Shown here piece by piece: positions 24,801 through 33,508 of a DNA stretch of 64,000 nt (its first letter is position 1; every line of letters begins with the position of its first letter). Source of the DNA: GCA-003244245 sp038276315 (GTDB lineage: Bacteria; Actinomycetota; Actinomycetes; Mycobacteriales; Pseudonocardiaceae); NCBI GenBank assembly GCA_038276315.1, contig JBBPZY010000293.1:8509-72508 (forward strand), given 5' to 3'. The position numbers and the translations under genes are program-made. The notes under the pieces were generated by a model. The model was not told where the DNA came from and searched no databases. It saw nothing but the letters and a program-made list of their open reading frames with translations.

Positions 24801-26149
24801 TCGATCACGCGGTCCCAGGTGAAGTCCGCATCCTGCCGGTTCGAGGATTGCCCGAGTTCCGACCCGGCGACGATCTGATCGGCGCGCTGGTCACCGCCGC
24901 GCCGTGGCTCGTCGACGGTGATGTCGTCGTCGTCACCAGCAAGGTCGTGTCGAAGGTTGAGGGACGGCTGATCACGGTGCCGGCTGATCCGTCGGAGCGC
25001 GACGCCGCGCGCCGCGCGCTGGTCGCCACCGAGGCCCGGCGGGTGATCGCTCGCCGCGGTGACACGTTGATCACCGAGAACTTCCTGGGCGTGGTGCAGG
25101 CCGCGTCGGGAGTGGATTCGTCGAATGTGGCGCCTGATGAGGTCGCACTGCTGCCGGTCGACCCGGATGCCAGCGCCGCGCGGCTACGTCATGGGCTGGC
25201 TACGCAGCTCGGCGTCGATGTCGCCGTGGTGATCACCGACACGATGGGCCGGGCGTGGCGAATCGGGCAGACCGATACGGCGATCGGCGCCGCCGGGTTG
25301 AACGTGCTGCACCGCTACCTGGGCACCGTCGACCGGCACGGCAACGAACTGGCGGTCACCGAGGTGGCCATCGCTGACGAGGTGGCCGCCGCCGCCGACC
25401 TCGTCAAGGGCAAGCTGGCGGGAGTGCCGGTGGCGGTCCTGCGCGGGTTGGCTCGTGGCGACGACGCCAGTACCGCGGCCGATCTGATCCGCCCGCGGAC
25501 CGACGATCTGTTCTGGTTGGGCACCGACGAGGCGATCGAACGGGGGCGCGTCGCGGGCCGAGCGGAGGCGGTGCTGTTGCGCCGATCGGTGCGCTCGTAT
25601 CGTGGCGACCGGGTAGATCCGGAGGCACTGCGCCGCGCGGTCGGGGTCGCGCTGCGCGCGCCGGCACCGCACCACACCCGGCCCGTGCGATTCGTCTGGC
25701 TGGCCGATCGGCGGGTCCGGCGCCGGTTGCTCGACGCGATGCGCCAGGCCTGGCGGGCCGACCTGCACTGCGACGGGCTGACCGCGGACCGCATCGAGCG
25801 CCGGGTGCGGCGCGGCGACCTGCTCTACGACGCGCCGGAGATGCTGGTGCCGGTCGCGGTTCCCGACGGCGCGCACGCCTACCCCGACACCCGCCGGCAA
25901 GCCGCCGAGGAGGCGATGTTCACCGTCGCCGCTGGTGCGGCCGTGCAGGGCCTGCTGGTAGCACTGGCCGCTGAGGGGCTGGGCTCCTGCTGGGTCGGCT
26001 CGACGTTGTTCTGCCCGGATCTGGTTCGCGCCGAGCTCACGTTGCCACCGGACTGGCGTCCGCTCGGGGCGATCGCCGTCGGTTACCCTACGCAACCGCT
26101 GCAACCGCGCCCACCGGGTGATCCGGATGATGGATTGGTACTGCGATAA
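24797..26149 (+). CDS. fbiB: Coenzyme F420:L-glutamate ligase / dehydro-F420 reductase fusion
   Basis: 450 aa from GTG overlapping the fbiA stop. N-terminal CofE domain (1-245) with the VVVVTSKVVSKVEGR and DTMGRAWRIGQTD motifs adds gamma-linked glutamates to F420-0. C-terminal domain (about 255-450) is a flavin nitroreductase fold (RRSVRSYRGDRVDPEAL start) that binds FMN and is thought to reduce dehydro-F420-0. This two-domain form is characteristic of mycobacteria and related actinobacteria. Confidence 0.97.
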   Translation: MIDHAVPGEVRILPVRGLPEFRPGDDLIGALVTAAPWLVDGDVVVVTSKVVSKVEGRLITVPADPSERDAARRALVATEARRVIARRGDTLITENFLGVVQAASGVDSSNVAPDEVALLPVDPDASAARLRHGLATQLGVDVAVVITDTMGRAWRIGQTDTAIGAAGLNVLHRYLGTVDRHGNELAVTEVAIADEVAAAADLVKGKLAGVPVAVLRGLARGDDASTAADLIRPRTDDLFWLGTDEAIERGRVAGRAEAVLLRRSVRSYRGDRVDPEALRRAVGVALRAPAPHHTRPVRFVWLADRRVRRRLLDAMRQAWRADLHCDGLTADRIERRVRRGDLLYDAPEMLVPVAVPDGAHAYPDTRRQAAEEAMFTVAAGAAVQGLLVALAAEGLGSCWVGSTLFCPDLVRAELTLPPDWRPLGAIAVGYPTQPLQPRPPGDPDDGLVLR

Positions 26150-26158
26150 TCCATTGCG

Positions 26159-26740
26159 ATGATCACCACACCGAAGATCACCGTACCTGATGCGCCAGCA
26201 CCCCAAGCCGCAGCACCGAATGCCGCTGTGCACGCTGATGCGACGCAGACGCTGTCGCGCTGGCAGCCCGGCGACCGCGGTCAGCGCGCCCTGCTCCAAG
26301 CCTTCCTCGGGTTCCTGGCCGCCTGCCCGGACGCCTGCGCCCGGTCCTGCGTTCCCGGCCATTTGACGGCGTCCGCGGTGGTCCTCTCGCACGACCGGAC
26401 GCAGGTGCTGCTGACCCTGCATCCCCGGGTCGGGCGCTGGGTTCAGCTCGGCGGGCACTGTGAGGAGGGTGATGCCGGGCTCGCTGCGGCGGCGTTGCGG
26501 GAGGCGGCGGAGGAATCCGGCATCAGCAATCTGGAGATCGATCCGCAGCCACTGCACCTGGACATCCACCCGATCACCTGCTCGCTGGGTCTGCCCACCC
26601 GGCATTTCGACGTGCGGTTCCTGCTGCAGGCCCCGGCGGGCGCCACCCCGCTGCGTAGCTCAGAGTCCCTAGACCTCGCCTGGTGGCCGGTGGACGCACC
26701 GCCACCCGACGTAGCACCCATCCTCGCGGCCCTCCGATGA
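26159..26740 (+). CDS. Nudix hydrolase
   Basis: 193 aa. The Nudix box is GGHCEEGDAGL followed by LREAAEESGI near residues 100-125: the catalytic REAAEESG helix is intact, while the first Glu of the classical signature is Asp, as in other GGHC-type members. It hydrolyses a nucleoside diphosphate linked to another moiety; substrate unknown. Starts 9 bp after fbiB, so likely in the fbiA-fbiB operon. Confidence 0.88.
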   Translation: MITTPKITVPDAPAPQAAAPNAAVHADATQTLSRWQPGDRGQRALLQAFLGFLAACPDACARSCVPGHLTASAVVLSHDRTQVLLTLHPRVGRWVQLGGHCEEGDAGLAAAALREAAEESGISNLEIDPQPLHLDIHPITCSLGLPTRHFDVRFLLQAPAGATPLRSSESLDLAWWPVDAPPPDVAPILAALR

Positions 26741-26862
26741 TGCCGTTCCGAGCCGAGGCGCGATTCGTGGGGTCAGCTCGGCGAGTCGGGGACCGCTTCG
26801 TTGCGCCGATACTGGCCGTCACTGTCAGTGACGCCTGGATAACAGCCGTCGCGCTGTGTGTA

Positions 26863-26884
26863 GTTGCCGGATCCGGCAACTTTT
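26863..26884 (+). terminator. Intrinsic terminator after the fbiA-fbiB-Nudix operon
   Basis: Perfect 18-bp palindrome GTTGCCGG-AT-CCGGCAAC (26863-26880) followed by TTTT. A second small hairpin (GTCACTG-T-CAGTGAC, 26818-26832) lies upstream. The region is between convergent genes (stops at 26740 and 27015), and I see nothing else in it. Confidence 0.75.
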
Positions 26885-27014
26885 CGCTCGAAGTTGCCAG
26901 CTGTGGCACCTGCGTAATCGATCCACCCGCGCTCTTTGTGGGACAGAAGTGGCGGAGGAGAAACGCCGTACCCGATCTTGAGCCAGCCCTGTGACGGTAC
27001 CGGACTGAGGCCCC

Positions 27015-28028
27015 TCACTCACCGCTGCGATGTTGTGGGCCGGGCCCATTGCCCCCGGCCGCGGCTCGCACCTTTGGCAGCGCGGCGGTGGGCTCCGGCG
27101 GGCGGCCGGTGCTGCGCCGAACGAGGCCGACGCCGGCGAGCACCACGGCCATGCCGACGAACATTCGGAAGCTCAGGGACTCGCCCAGTACGGCGACTCC
27201 GAGCAGGACGGCGACCACCGGGATCAGATAGGTGACGGTGGAGGCCACCGTCAGGCCATCGTCGGTGATCAGCCGGTAGTTCAAGACGTAGGCGACGCCG
27301 GTGCCGAGCAGTCCGAGCACAGCGACGCTGCCGATGGCGTCCAGGCGCAGGTGCGGCGCATGCCAGCCGACCGGCAGGGCAAGCGCCGAAAGCACGGTGG
27401 CGGCGGTGAGCTGGCCAGCGGACAGGACCGTCGGGGCCAGGTCACGGCCGGTGAGGAACCGGCCCACGTACACGAACATCACCCCATACAGGGCAGCTGC
27501 GGTGAGGCAGGCCGTGGCACCACTGAGGCTGCCGCCGGATCGCCACGGCGCGACGATCACCAGGGTGCCGGCGAAGCCAACGAGCAGGCCAGCCGCCCGG
27601 GACGCCGACATCGCGCGCTCGGTGCGCGCCAACAATGCCACCGCGATCGTCCACAGCGGAGTCGTCGCGTTGAGGATGGCGGCCAGGCTCGAGTCGACGC
27701 TGCGTTCGCCGACACCGAACAGGAAGAACGGCACCACGTTACCGACGGTCGCAGCCACCGCGAGGTGCACCCACACGATCAGCCCGCGCGGCATCCGCAG
27801 GCCGCGGATCCGGCAGATCACCAGCAGCAGGCCGGCCGCGAGCAGCAACCGCAGGAACACCAGTTGCATCGGCGTGAAACCGCGGAGTCCGATCTTGATC
27901 CACACGAAGCTGGATCCCCAGAGCACGGCGAGCAGCGCGAGGCGTACGACGCTGCCGCGCCGGGCCGTCAGCCTTCCCATCTGCCCAGCCTGGCCGAATT
28001 CCTTGCGACCGGATAACCCTTTATTCAC
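27015..28028 (-). CDS. EamA/DMT superfamily transporter
   Basis: 337 aa from GTG at 28028, overlapping the stop of the upstream glycosylase gene by 4 bp (an ATG 16 codons in is an alternative). Ten membrane segments in two EamA repeats (about 30-160 and 175-310). Members export amino acids, nucleosides or other metabolites; substrate unknown. Third gene of a unit with the AlkA-like and pyrophosphorylase genes. Confidence 0.88.
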   Translation of the reverse strand: MNKGLSGRKEFGQAGQMGRLTARRGSVVRLALLAVLWGSSFVWIKIGLRGFTPMQLVFLRLLLAAGLLLVICRIRGLRMPRGLIVWVHLAVAATVGNVVPFFLFGVGERSVDSSLAAILNATTPLWTIAVALLARTERAMSASRAAGLLVGFAGTLVIVAPWRSGGSLSGATACLTAAALYGVMFVYVGRFLTGRDLAPTVLSAGQLTAATVLSALALPVGWHAPHLRLDAIGSVAVLGLLGTGVAYVLNYRLITDDGLTVASTVTYLIPVVAVLLGVAVLGESLSFRMFVGMAVVLAGVGLVRRSTGRPPEPTAALPKVRAAAGGNGPGPQHRSGE

Positions 28029-28966
28029 ATGGCGCGGTAGTCGCGGGGATGCAATCGGGGGCCGAAGCGGGGACGGTGGAATCCTGAGGCCTCGATGTAG
28101 CGCACCGCCCGCTGCCGCTGTGGTGCGTAGGGTGCGAGTACGTCGAGCATGCCGGCATCATCCAGTGGTCTGCCCAGCAGTGCGTAACCAACGACGGACG
28201 GGATGTGGAAGTCGCCGACGCTCACCGCATCGGCGTCCGCCCAGGCTCGCTGGGCCACCTCGGCGGCCGTCCACACCCCGATCCCGGGGACCTTGCACAG
28301 CAGGTCCCGGCCGGCCTTCCCGGCCAAAGTCGCCGCGCCTTCCAGCCGGTGCGCCACCGCGGCCGCCGCCAGCAGGGTGCGGCGCCGCGTGCGGTCCACT
28401 CCGGCGCGGTGCCACTCCCAGTCCGGGATCGCGCGCACCGCCGCCGGATCGGGTGGCACCCACAGCTCCACGGGACCCGGCGCCGGTTCTCCGAAGCGCC
28501 AGCACAGCTCTCGCCAGGAGCGCCGCGCCTCCACGCCGGTCACCTTCTGTTCCAGCACCGCCGGAACCAGCACATCCCACACCCGACCGGTGGCGCCGAG
28601 GCGCAGGCCGGGCGCCCGGTGCCGGGCCTGCGCGATCAGCGGATGGTGGGACACGAAGGCACTGTCGTCGTCACCAGCACCGAGCAACGCGGGCAGCCCG
28701 TCCAGCGCCCAGGCCGCCCCCAGGCCCCAGCCGGTGGCGTGCACCGTGCCAGCCTCGTCGCGGCGAAGCGCCAGGGTGGCAGCGCCGACAGGGGTGGTAC
28801 CCGCACGCCACATGGTGCCGTCGGCATCCATCCGCATCGTGGGATCACCACGGCCCCGGCACAGCGGAGCCAGCACCGCACGGAAATCCAAGGGGCGCTG
28901 CGGGGTCCAGGACCGCGAGCCGGCCGCAGAGCCGATGCTTCGACCCTGCCAGCAGGTCTCAGACAT
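28025..28966 (-). CDS. DNA-3-methyladenine glycosylase-like HhH-GPD protein
   Basis: 313 aa from ATG at 28966, which overlaps the preceding gene's stop by 8 bp. Helix-hairpin-helix KVPGIGVWTA near residue 240 followed by a conserved Asp in the VGDFHIP stretch, the catalytic residue of the AlkA/MutY/EndoIII superfamily. It excises damaged bases in base-excision repair. No Fe-S cluster cysteines, in keeping with the AlkA branch. Its coupling to a GDP-mannose gene is conserved in actinobacteria but unexplained. Confidence 0.87.
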   Translation of the reverse strand: MSETCWQGRSIGSAAGSRSWTPQRPLDFRAVLAPLCRGRGDPTMRMDADGTMWRAGTTPVGAATLALRRDEAGTVHATGWGLGAAWALDGLPALLGAGDDDSAFVSHHPLIAQARHRAPGLRLGATGRVWDVLVPAVLEQKVTGVEARRSWRELCWRFGEPAPGPVELWVPPDPAAVRAIPDWEWHRAGVDRTRRRTLLAAAAVAHRLEGAATLAGKAGRDLLCKVPGIGVWTAAEVAQRAWADADAVSVGDFHIPSVVGYALLGRPLDDAGMLDVLAPYAPQRQRAVRYIEASGFHRPRFGPRLHPRDYRAM

Positions 28967-30065
28967 CGGCGGAAAAACGTAGGGCCCCGTCAGGCAGTAC
29001 GACTCCCGGCCAGACCCGCACACCATTCCGTAACTCGCAGCGGGCCCCGACTACCGCACCATCGCCGATCACCGCGTCGTGCAGCACGGCTTCTGCGCCC
29101 ACCTGCGCGCCGATGCCCAGCACACTGCGCTGCACGTACGCGCCGGGACCGACCTGGGAACGGTCCATCAGCACCGAGCCGAGCACCTGCGCCCCGCACT
29201 GCACTGCAGCATCCACACCCACCACCGAACCACCCTCGACTCGCGCCTCTGAATGCACGGTAGCGCCGGGCAGCAGCAAGGCCTCCCCCACCGGTCCAGG
29301 CAGCACAGGCGAGGGAACCAAGCCTCGGACCAGGTCGGCCGAGCCCTGTACGAAAGCGGTGGGGGTTCCCAGGTCCAGCCAGTAGGAAGCATCCACGTGG
29401 GCATGAACCAGGGCACCTGCCGCGAGCAACCCGGGAAACGTCTCGCGCTCCACCGACACCGCACGCCCCGCGGGGATCGAGTCGATCACCTCCCGGCGAA
29501 ACACGTAGCAGCCAGCGTTGATCAGATCGGTCGGCGGGTCGTCGCTCTTCTCCAGGAATCCGAGCACCCGGCCGTCCGCGCGGGTCGGCACGCAGCCGAA
29601 GGCTCGCGGATCGGATACCCGCACCAGGTGCAGCGTCACGTCCGCCCCCGCACTGCGATGAGTTCGCACCACCTCCGCCGGATCAAGACCGGATAACACG
29701 TCACCGTTGAACACCAGCACGTCGGGCTCGGTCAGCTTGGATGCGACATTGCGGATCCCGCCGCCGGTGCCCAACGGCTCATCCTCGACGACGTAGTCCA
29801 ACTCCAGACCCAGAGCGGACCCATTCCCGAAGTGGGTCGCGAACACCTCGGCGCGATACGAGGTGCCCAGCACCACATGCCGCACTCCCGCGGCCCGGAT
29901 CCGACCCAGCAGGTGGCTGAGAAACGGCACGCCCGCGGTGGGCAGCATGGGCTTAGGCGCGGACAGGGTCAGTGGCCGCATCCGGGTACCCAAACCCCCG
30001 ACCAGCACTACGGCCTCGACACCCGGCAACGGCTCACCCGACCCGACGCTAGAACACGACACCAT
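28959..30065 (-). CDS. Mannose-1-phosphate guanylyltransferase (GDP-mannose pyrophosphorylase)
   Basis: 368 aa from ATG at 30065 with GAGGAGAAGG upstream. Nucleotidyltransferase domain 1-250 with signature GGLGTRMRPLTLSAPKP near residue 20 and the metal-binding VFNGDVLSG; the C-terminus (about 265-368) is a left-handed beta helix of hexapeptide repeats. Makes GDP-mannose from mannose-1-P and GTP for mannan, phosphatidylinositol mannosides and lipoglycans. Orthologue of Rv3264c; works with manA and manB of this window. Confidence 0.92.
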   Translation of the reverse strand: MVSCSSVGSGEPLPGVEAVVLVGGLGTRMRPLTLSAPKPMLPTAGVPFLSHLLGRIRAAGVRHVVLGTSYRAEVFATHFGNGSALGLELDYVVEDEPLGTGGGIRNVASKLTEPDVLVFNGDVLSGLDPAEVVRTHRSAGADVTLHLVRVSDPRAFGCVPTRADGRVLGFLEKSDDPPTDLINAGCYVFRREVIDSIPAGRAVSVERETFPGLLAAGALVHAHVDASYWLDLGTPTAFVQGSADLVRGLVPSPVLPGPVGEALLLPGATVHSEARVEGGSVVGVDAAVQCGAQVLGSVLMDRSQVGPGAYVQRSVLGIGAQVGAEAVLHDAVIGDGAVVGARCELRNGVRVWPGVVLPDGALRFSADV

Positions 30066-30334
30066 GGCACCTTCTCCTCGAAGGTTCATCACCTGATCGC
30101 GGATGTCGCCCAGTCTCTCGCTGCGCGCTGCGGACCGGTACAGCGGGACACCAGAGTCCGTGCCATCGCGGCCGTCGCAGTGCTTGATACCCCTCAGCGA
30201 CGATCATCGATGACCCGTCGCCCAGTTCGGGGACGGCCTACGCGTCAGAACGGAGGGGGGACCAGGGTCCGGCGGCTCAGCCGGCGGCCGGCTGGAAGTC
30301 GCCGCTGGGTGGGCGGTGAAGGCGCGCCGTGCGG

Positions 30335-31828
30335 TCAGGCCGTTGAGGCTGAGGTATCCGCGCGTGCGGCGTCGGCGGGTAGCTGGATCTTCTTTGGCAG
30401 TAGCACCATCAGGAGTGCGGCGAGGGCGACCACCCCGACTTCGTAGTAGAGCGCGGCGCTGAAGGCTGCGGAGTAGCCGCCGGCGAGACCGATTTCAGAA
30501 CCTTGGTGGCGCCGGAGCGCGTCGAAGAAGATGGCGCCGATGACGGCAACACCGATGGCGCCGCCGAGCTGCCCGGCGGTGGTGACCACACCCGAGGCGG
30601 AACCCGCGTCGCGGCGGTGCACGCCCGACAGCGCGACATCGACCAGCGTCGGTGCGACCAGGCCCATGCCGAGCCCGGCCGCCACGAGGCCCGGGACGAG
30701 GGCCCATGTGTCCGGTTGTGGGCCGGCGATGCGGACGGTGAGCAGCAGGATGGCCATCCCGAGGACCATGGTCAGAGCGCCGGCGATGCTGAGGCGGCGA
30801 CCCAACTTGGGTGCCAGTTGCCCGGACGCACCCGAGGAGATCGCGATGCCCAGCGAGAACGGCAGGAATGTCAGTCCGGCGTGCAGCGCCGTGTAGCCGA
30901 ACCCGGTCTGCAGGGTGAGGGCGAGCACCAGGAAGAACCCCGTCACCCCGGCGTAAAGCGCCAACTGGGTCACCACCCCGCCGGTGAACCCGCGCTGGGT
31001 GAACAGGGACAAAACGACCAGCGGCCCCCGTCCCTGTCGCTGCTGACGCCGCTCGTGGGCGACGAACACCACGAAGCTGATCACCGCAGCGCCGATCAGC
31101 CCGAAGCCCCAACCTGGCCAGCCCAGTTGCGGACCTTCGACCAGAGGGTAGAGCAACAGCAGCAGAGCGAGGGCGAGCAGCCCGACGCCCGGCAGGTCGA
31201 ACCCCTGGCCGCGCTCGGCGCGGGATTCGGGCAACCACGCCGCCGTGGCGAGCAGCGCCACCATCCCCAGCACCACGTTGATCAGGAAGATCGGGCGCCA
31301 GCCCAGCGCGAACAGATCAGCCTGCACCAGCGCACCGCCGATCAGCGGGCCGCTGACCGTGGCAATCGCCGCGCACGCCCCGTAGGCGGCGTAGGCCTTG
31401 GGCCGCTCGGCGGGGACGAAGTTCACCTGGATCACAGTCAGGATCTGCGGCACCATCACCGCAGCCATCGCGCCCTGAATCAGCCGCCCGAGGATCAACA
31501 CCTCGGGGTTCGGGGCGAGTCCGGACAGCAGCGAAGCCGCCATGAATCCGGCGACGCCGATCAGGAACATCCGGCGCCGTCCGAACGCGTCTCCCAGCCT
31601 GCTGCCGGTGATCAGTCCGACGCCAAAGGCCAGCGCATACCCGGCCACCATCCACTCCGCGGCCGACGCGCCGGCGCCGAGATCGTGGCGGATCGAGGGA
31701 ATCGCGACGTTGACGATGGTGGTGTCGATGAGATCGATCGCCGCGGCCAGCAGCATCGCGACTAGCGCCAGCCACCGTCGCGACCCGGCAGCGGCGGCGG
31801 CGAGATCTACCTGCTCGCCAGAGCTCAT
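30335..31828 (-). CDS. MFS drug efflux transporter, DHA2 (EmrB/QacA) family
   Basis: 497 aa with about 14 membrane segments. Motif DTTIVNVAIPSI in TM1 (acidic residue characteristic of the family) and GSRLGDAFGRRRMF between TM2 and TM3 are both present. Exports hydrophobic or cationic drugs with proton exchange. Divergent from a MarR-family gene with a palindromic operator between them, the standard layout of a drug-inducible pump. Confidence 0.93.
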   Translation of the reverse strand: MSSGEQVDLAAAAAGSRRWLALVAMLLAAAIDLIDTTIVNVAIPSIRHDLGAGASAAEWMVAGYALAFGVGLITGSRLGDAFGRRRMFLIGVAGFMAASLLSGLAPNPEVLILGRLIQGAMAAVMVPQILTVIQVNFVPAERPKAYAAYGACAAIATVSGPLIGGALVQADLFALGWRPIFLINVVLGMVALLATAAWLPESRAERGQGFDLPGVGLLALALLLLLYPLVEGPQLGWPGWGFGLIGAAVISFVVFVAHERRQQRQGRGPLVVLSLFTQRGFTGGVVTQLALYAGVTGFFLVLALTLQTGFGYTALHAGLTFLPFSLGIAISSGASGQLAPKLGRRLSIAGALTMVLGMAILLLTVRIAGPQPDTWALVPGLVAAGLGMGLVAPTLVDVALSGVHRRDAGSASGVVTTAGQLGGAIGVAVIGAIFFDALRRHQGSEIGLAGGYSAAFSAALYYEVGVVALAALLMVLLPKKIQLPADAARADTSASTA

Positions 31829-31874
31829 TGCCTCGCCTCCACGCAGTCCCTACCTAACAGTCCTGTCACAAACA

Positions 31875-31888
31875 GTTCAGTACTGAAC
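31875..31888. promoter_or_regulatory. Probable MarR operator
   Basis: Perfect 14-bp palindrome GTTCAGTACTGAAC in the 97-bp gap between the divergent pump (start 31828) and MarR (start 31926) genes, flanked by further ACAGT half-sites (around 31857, 31872, 31886 and 31906). Spacing and symmetry fit a MarR dimer repressing both promoters; binding is inferred. Confidence 0.75.
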
Positions 31889-31925
31889 AGTTAGCTTAAC
31901 ATGGGTACAGTCCTAAACTCATGGC

Positions 31926-32435
31926 ATGGGTGAGCCAGCAAGCCGGGCAGAGATCGAGGAACTCGTCGACGATGGCTTCTTCGCGTGGATGGGCGTGTGG
32001 AAGGCCGAGACGCTCGCGGCCCGGGCGCTGGAACGCGCCATGCGCGAGCACGCCGGCCTGTCGCTGACTTGGGGTGAAGTGCTGTCCCGGCTCGGCGCGG
32101 CGCCCGGCGGGCGGCTGCGGATGCAGGAGCTGGCGCGCCAGGTGTTCGTCTCCAAGAGCGGTATCAGCCAGGCCATCACGCAGATGTCTGCTCACGGGTT
32201 GGTGGTCCGGCGCGGAGACCCCGACAACCTGCGCGTCACCTACGCCGTGCTCACCGATGAAGGCCGGCGGGTGCTGCAGCGCTGCACCACGACCTTCCTC
32301 GGCGCGATCAGGGAACATTTCTCCGACCACGTCACCGCCGAGGAAGCACGCGTCGTCGCCCGAGCCATGAACCGGGTGATCAAGGCGCACGGCGAGGAAC
32401 CGGGTGATCAAGGCGCACGGCGAGGAACCGGGTGA
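31926..32435 (+). CDS. MarR family transcriptional regulator with frameshifted C-terminus
   Basis: 169 aa as sequenced. Winged-helix domain about 45-140 with recognition region QVFVSKSGISQAITQM and wing VVRRGDPDNLRVTYAVLT. Near the 3' end a 28-bp unit is present three times. Because 28 is not a multiple of 3, the third copy brings a TGA into frame at 32433-32435. With a single copy the frame would run on to the TGA at 32555-32557 and give 191 aa with an acidic tail; with two copies it would run to 32787. The DNA-binding core is intact, but the C-terminal dimerisation helix is altered. Likely represses the pump at 30335. Confidence 0.85.
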   Translation: MGEPASRAEIEELVDDGFFAWMGVWKAETLAARALERAMREHAGLSLTWGEVLSRLGAAPGGRLRMQELARQVFVSKSGISQAITQMSAHGLVVRRGDPDNLRVTYAVLTDEGRRVLQRCTTTFLGAIREHFSDHVTAEEARVVARAMNRVIKAHGEEPGDQGARRGTG

Positions 32436-32456
32436 TCAAGGCGCACGGCGAGGAAC
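32373..32456. repeat. Three perfect 28-bp tandem repeats in the marR 3' end
   Basis: Units 32373-32400, 32401-32428 and 32429-32456, identical, beginning CGGGTGATCAAGGCGCAC. They change the reading frame of the MarR gene with every copy gained or lost. There are no spacers, so this is not a CRISPR. Confidence 0.95.
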
Positions 32457-32599
32457 CGGACACTCCCGACCGCACCGAGGCCATCGAGAACCTCTATCGC
32501 GTAGTCGGCGCAAGCCCGGCGCCGGAGCAGGAGGCCGCCGCTACCACTTCCGGCTGATGTTGTGGTTACACCGCCCCGGCTCTCGACCTAACCCGTCCG

Positions 32600-33472
32600 C
32601 TACCTACGCCGGGTGGCGCGCCCCACCAGACGCAAGCGGCCAGCCAGCCCACCTCGAAGCGCCAGCCGCAACGGGGCATACAGCGGGCCGCAGTGGCGGT
32701 CAGCGAGGTAGCGGTAGGTGCTGCGATGGTGCTCGGCGAGCATCTGCTCGGAGACGCGGCTGGTGGAGTGCCCCCCGAGGTGGGTGACTTCCGCGCTGGG
32801 GACGTAGACGTTGAGCCACCCGGCGCGACCCAGCCGGTCGCCGAGGTCGACGTCCTCGAAGTACATGAAGTAGCGGGAGTCGAACCCGCCGACGGCCTCG
32901 AATGCGGCCCGGCGTAGCAGCAGGCACGACCCGGACAACCATTGAGCGGTCCGCTCACCCAGGGCGGTGTCGGACTGCCGGTAAGCCGTGGTCCACGGGT
33001 TACCCGACCAGATCGGGCCGAGTACGGCGTGCCCGATGCCGCGGCCCAGCGCGGGCAGCAGCCGCGCCGATGGGTACACCGTCGCGTCCGGTTGCCGGAT
33101 CAGCGGCCCCAGCGCCCCCGCTCGGGGCCACCGCCGCGCGGCCTCGAGCAGCTCGTCGAGGCTGCCCGGGTGCCACTCGATGTCCGGGTTGGCCACCACC
33201 ACCCAGCCGACCTCGGGTCCCCACTCGACGACCCCCCGGTTGGCGGCACTGCCGTACCCGACGTTCTCCCCGATGCACAGCAACTGCACACCATCACGGC
33301 GGCTCGCCCGCTCGGGAGCTCCGTCGGTGGACCCGTTGTCGACCAGCAACACTCGCAGCGGCCGGCTGGTGGCCTTGACCACCGAATCCAGGAACGTGTC
33401 CAGGGTCTCGCCGGGTGAGTAGGTCACCGTGACGACCGCCAGCTCGTGGCCATAGGCGTTGCGGGGGCGCAC
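32600..33472 (-). CDS. wbbL: Rhamnosyltransferase WbbL (GT2)
   Basis: 290 aa. GT2/GT-A fold: VVTVTYSPGETLDTFLDSV start, DNGSTDG near residue 48, ANPDIEWHPG as the nucleotide-sugar/metal motif near 100, and the acceptor-side EDVDLGDRL near 225. WbbL attaches rhamnose from dTDP-rhamnose to decaprenyl-diphosphoryl-GlcNAc, making the linker between peptidoglycan and arabinogalactan. Synteny with Rv3265c. It converges on the marR gene. Confidence 0.92.
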   Translation of the reverse strand: MRPRNAYGHELAVVTVTYSPGETLDTFLDSVVKATSRPLRVLLVDNGSTDGAPERASRRDGVQLLCIGENVGYGSAANRGVVEWGPEVGWVVVANPDIEWHPGSLDELLEAARRWPRAGALGPLIRQPDATVYPSARLLPALGRGIGHAVLGPIWSGNPWTTAYRQSDTALGERTAQWLSGSCLLLRRAAFEAVGGFDSRYFMYFEDVDLGDRLGRAGWLNVYVPSAEVTHLGGHSTSRVSEQMLAEHHRSTYRYLADRHCGPLYAPLRLALRGGLAGRLRLVGRATRRR

Positions 33473-33508
33473 GGCGTTCGATTCTGCACCCCCGCGCGTG
33501 CGGTGGGG

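Noticed and set aside
27301..29385. 694-codon open frame opposite the DMT and AlkA-like genes
   Set aside because: Ser/Arg/Pro-rich nonsense translation spanning two genuine opposite-strand genes; a GC-skew artefact.
30503..31765. 420-codon open frame antisense to the MFS pump
   Set aside because: Composition dominated by Gln, Asp, Gly and Arg, typical of the reverse complement of a membrane protein gene.
32373..32456. Possible CRISPR array
   Set aside because: The three 28-bp units are directly adjacent without spacers and lie inside the marR coding region; no cas genes are present.
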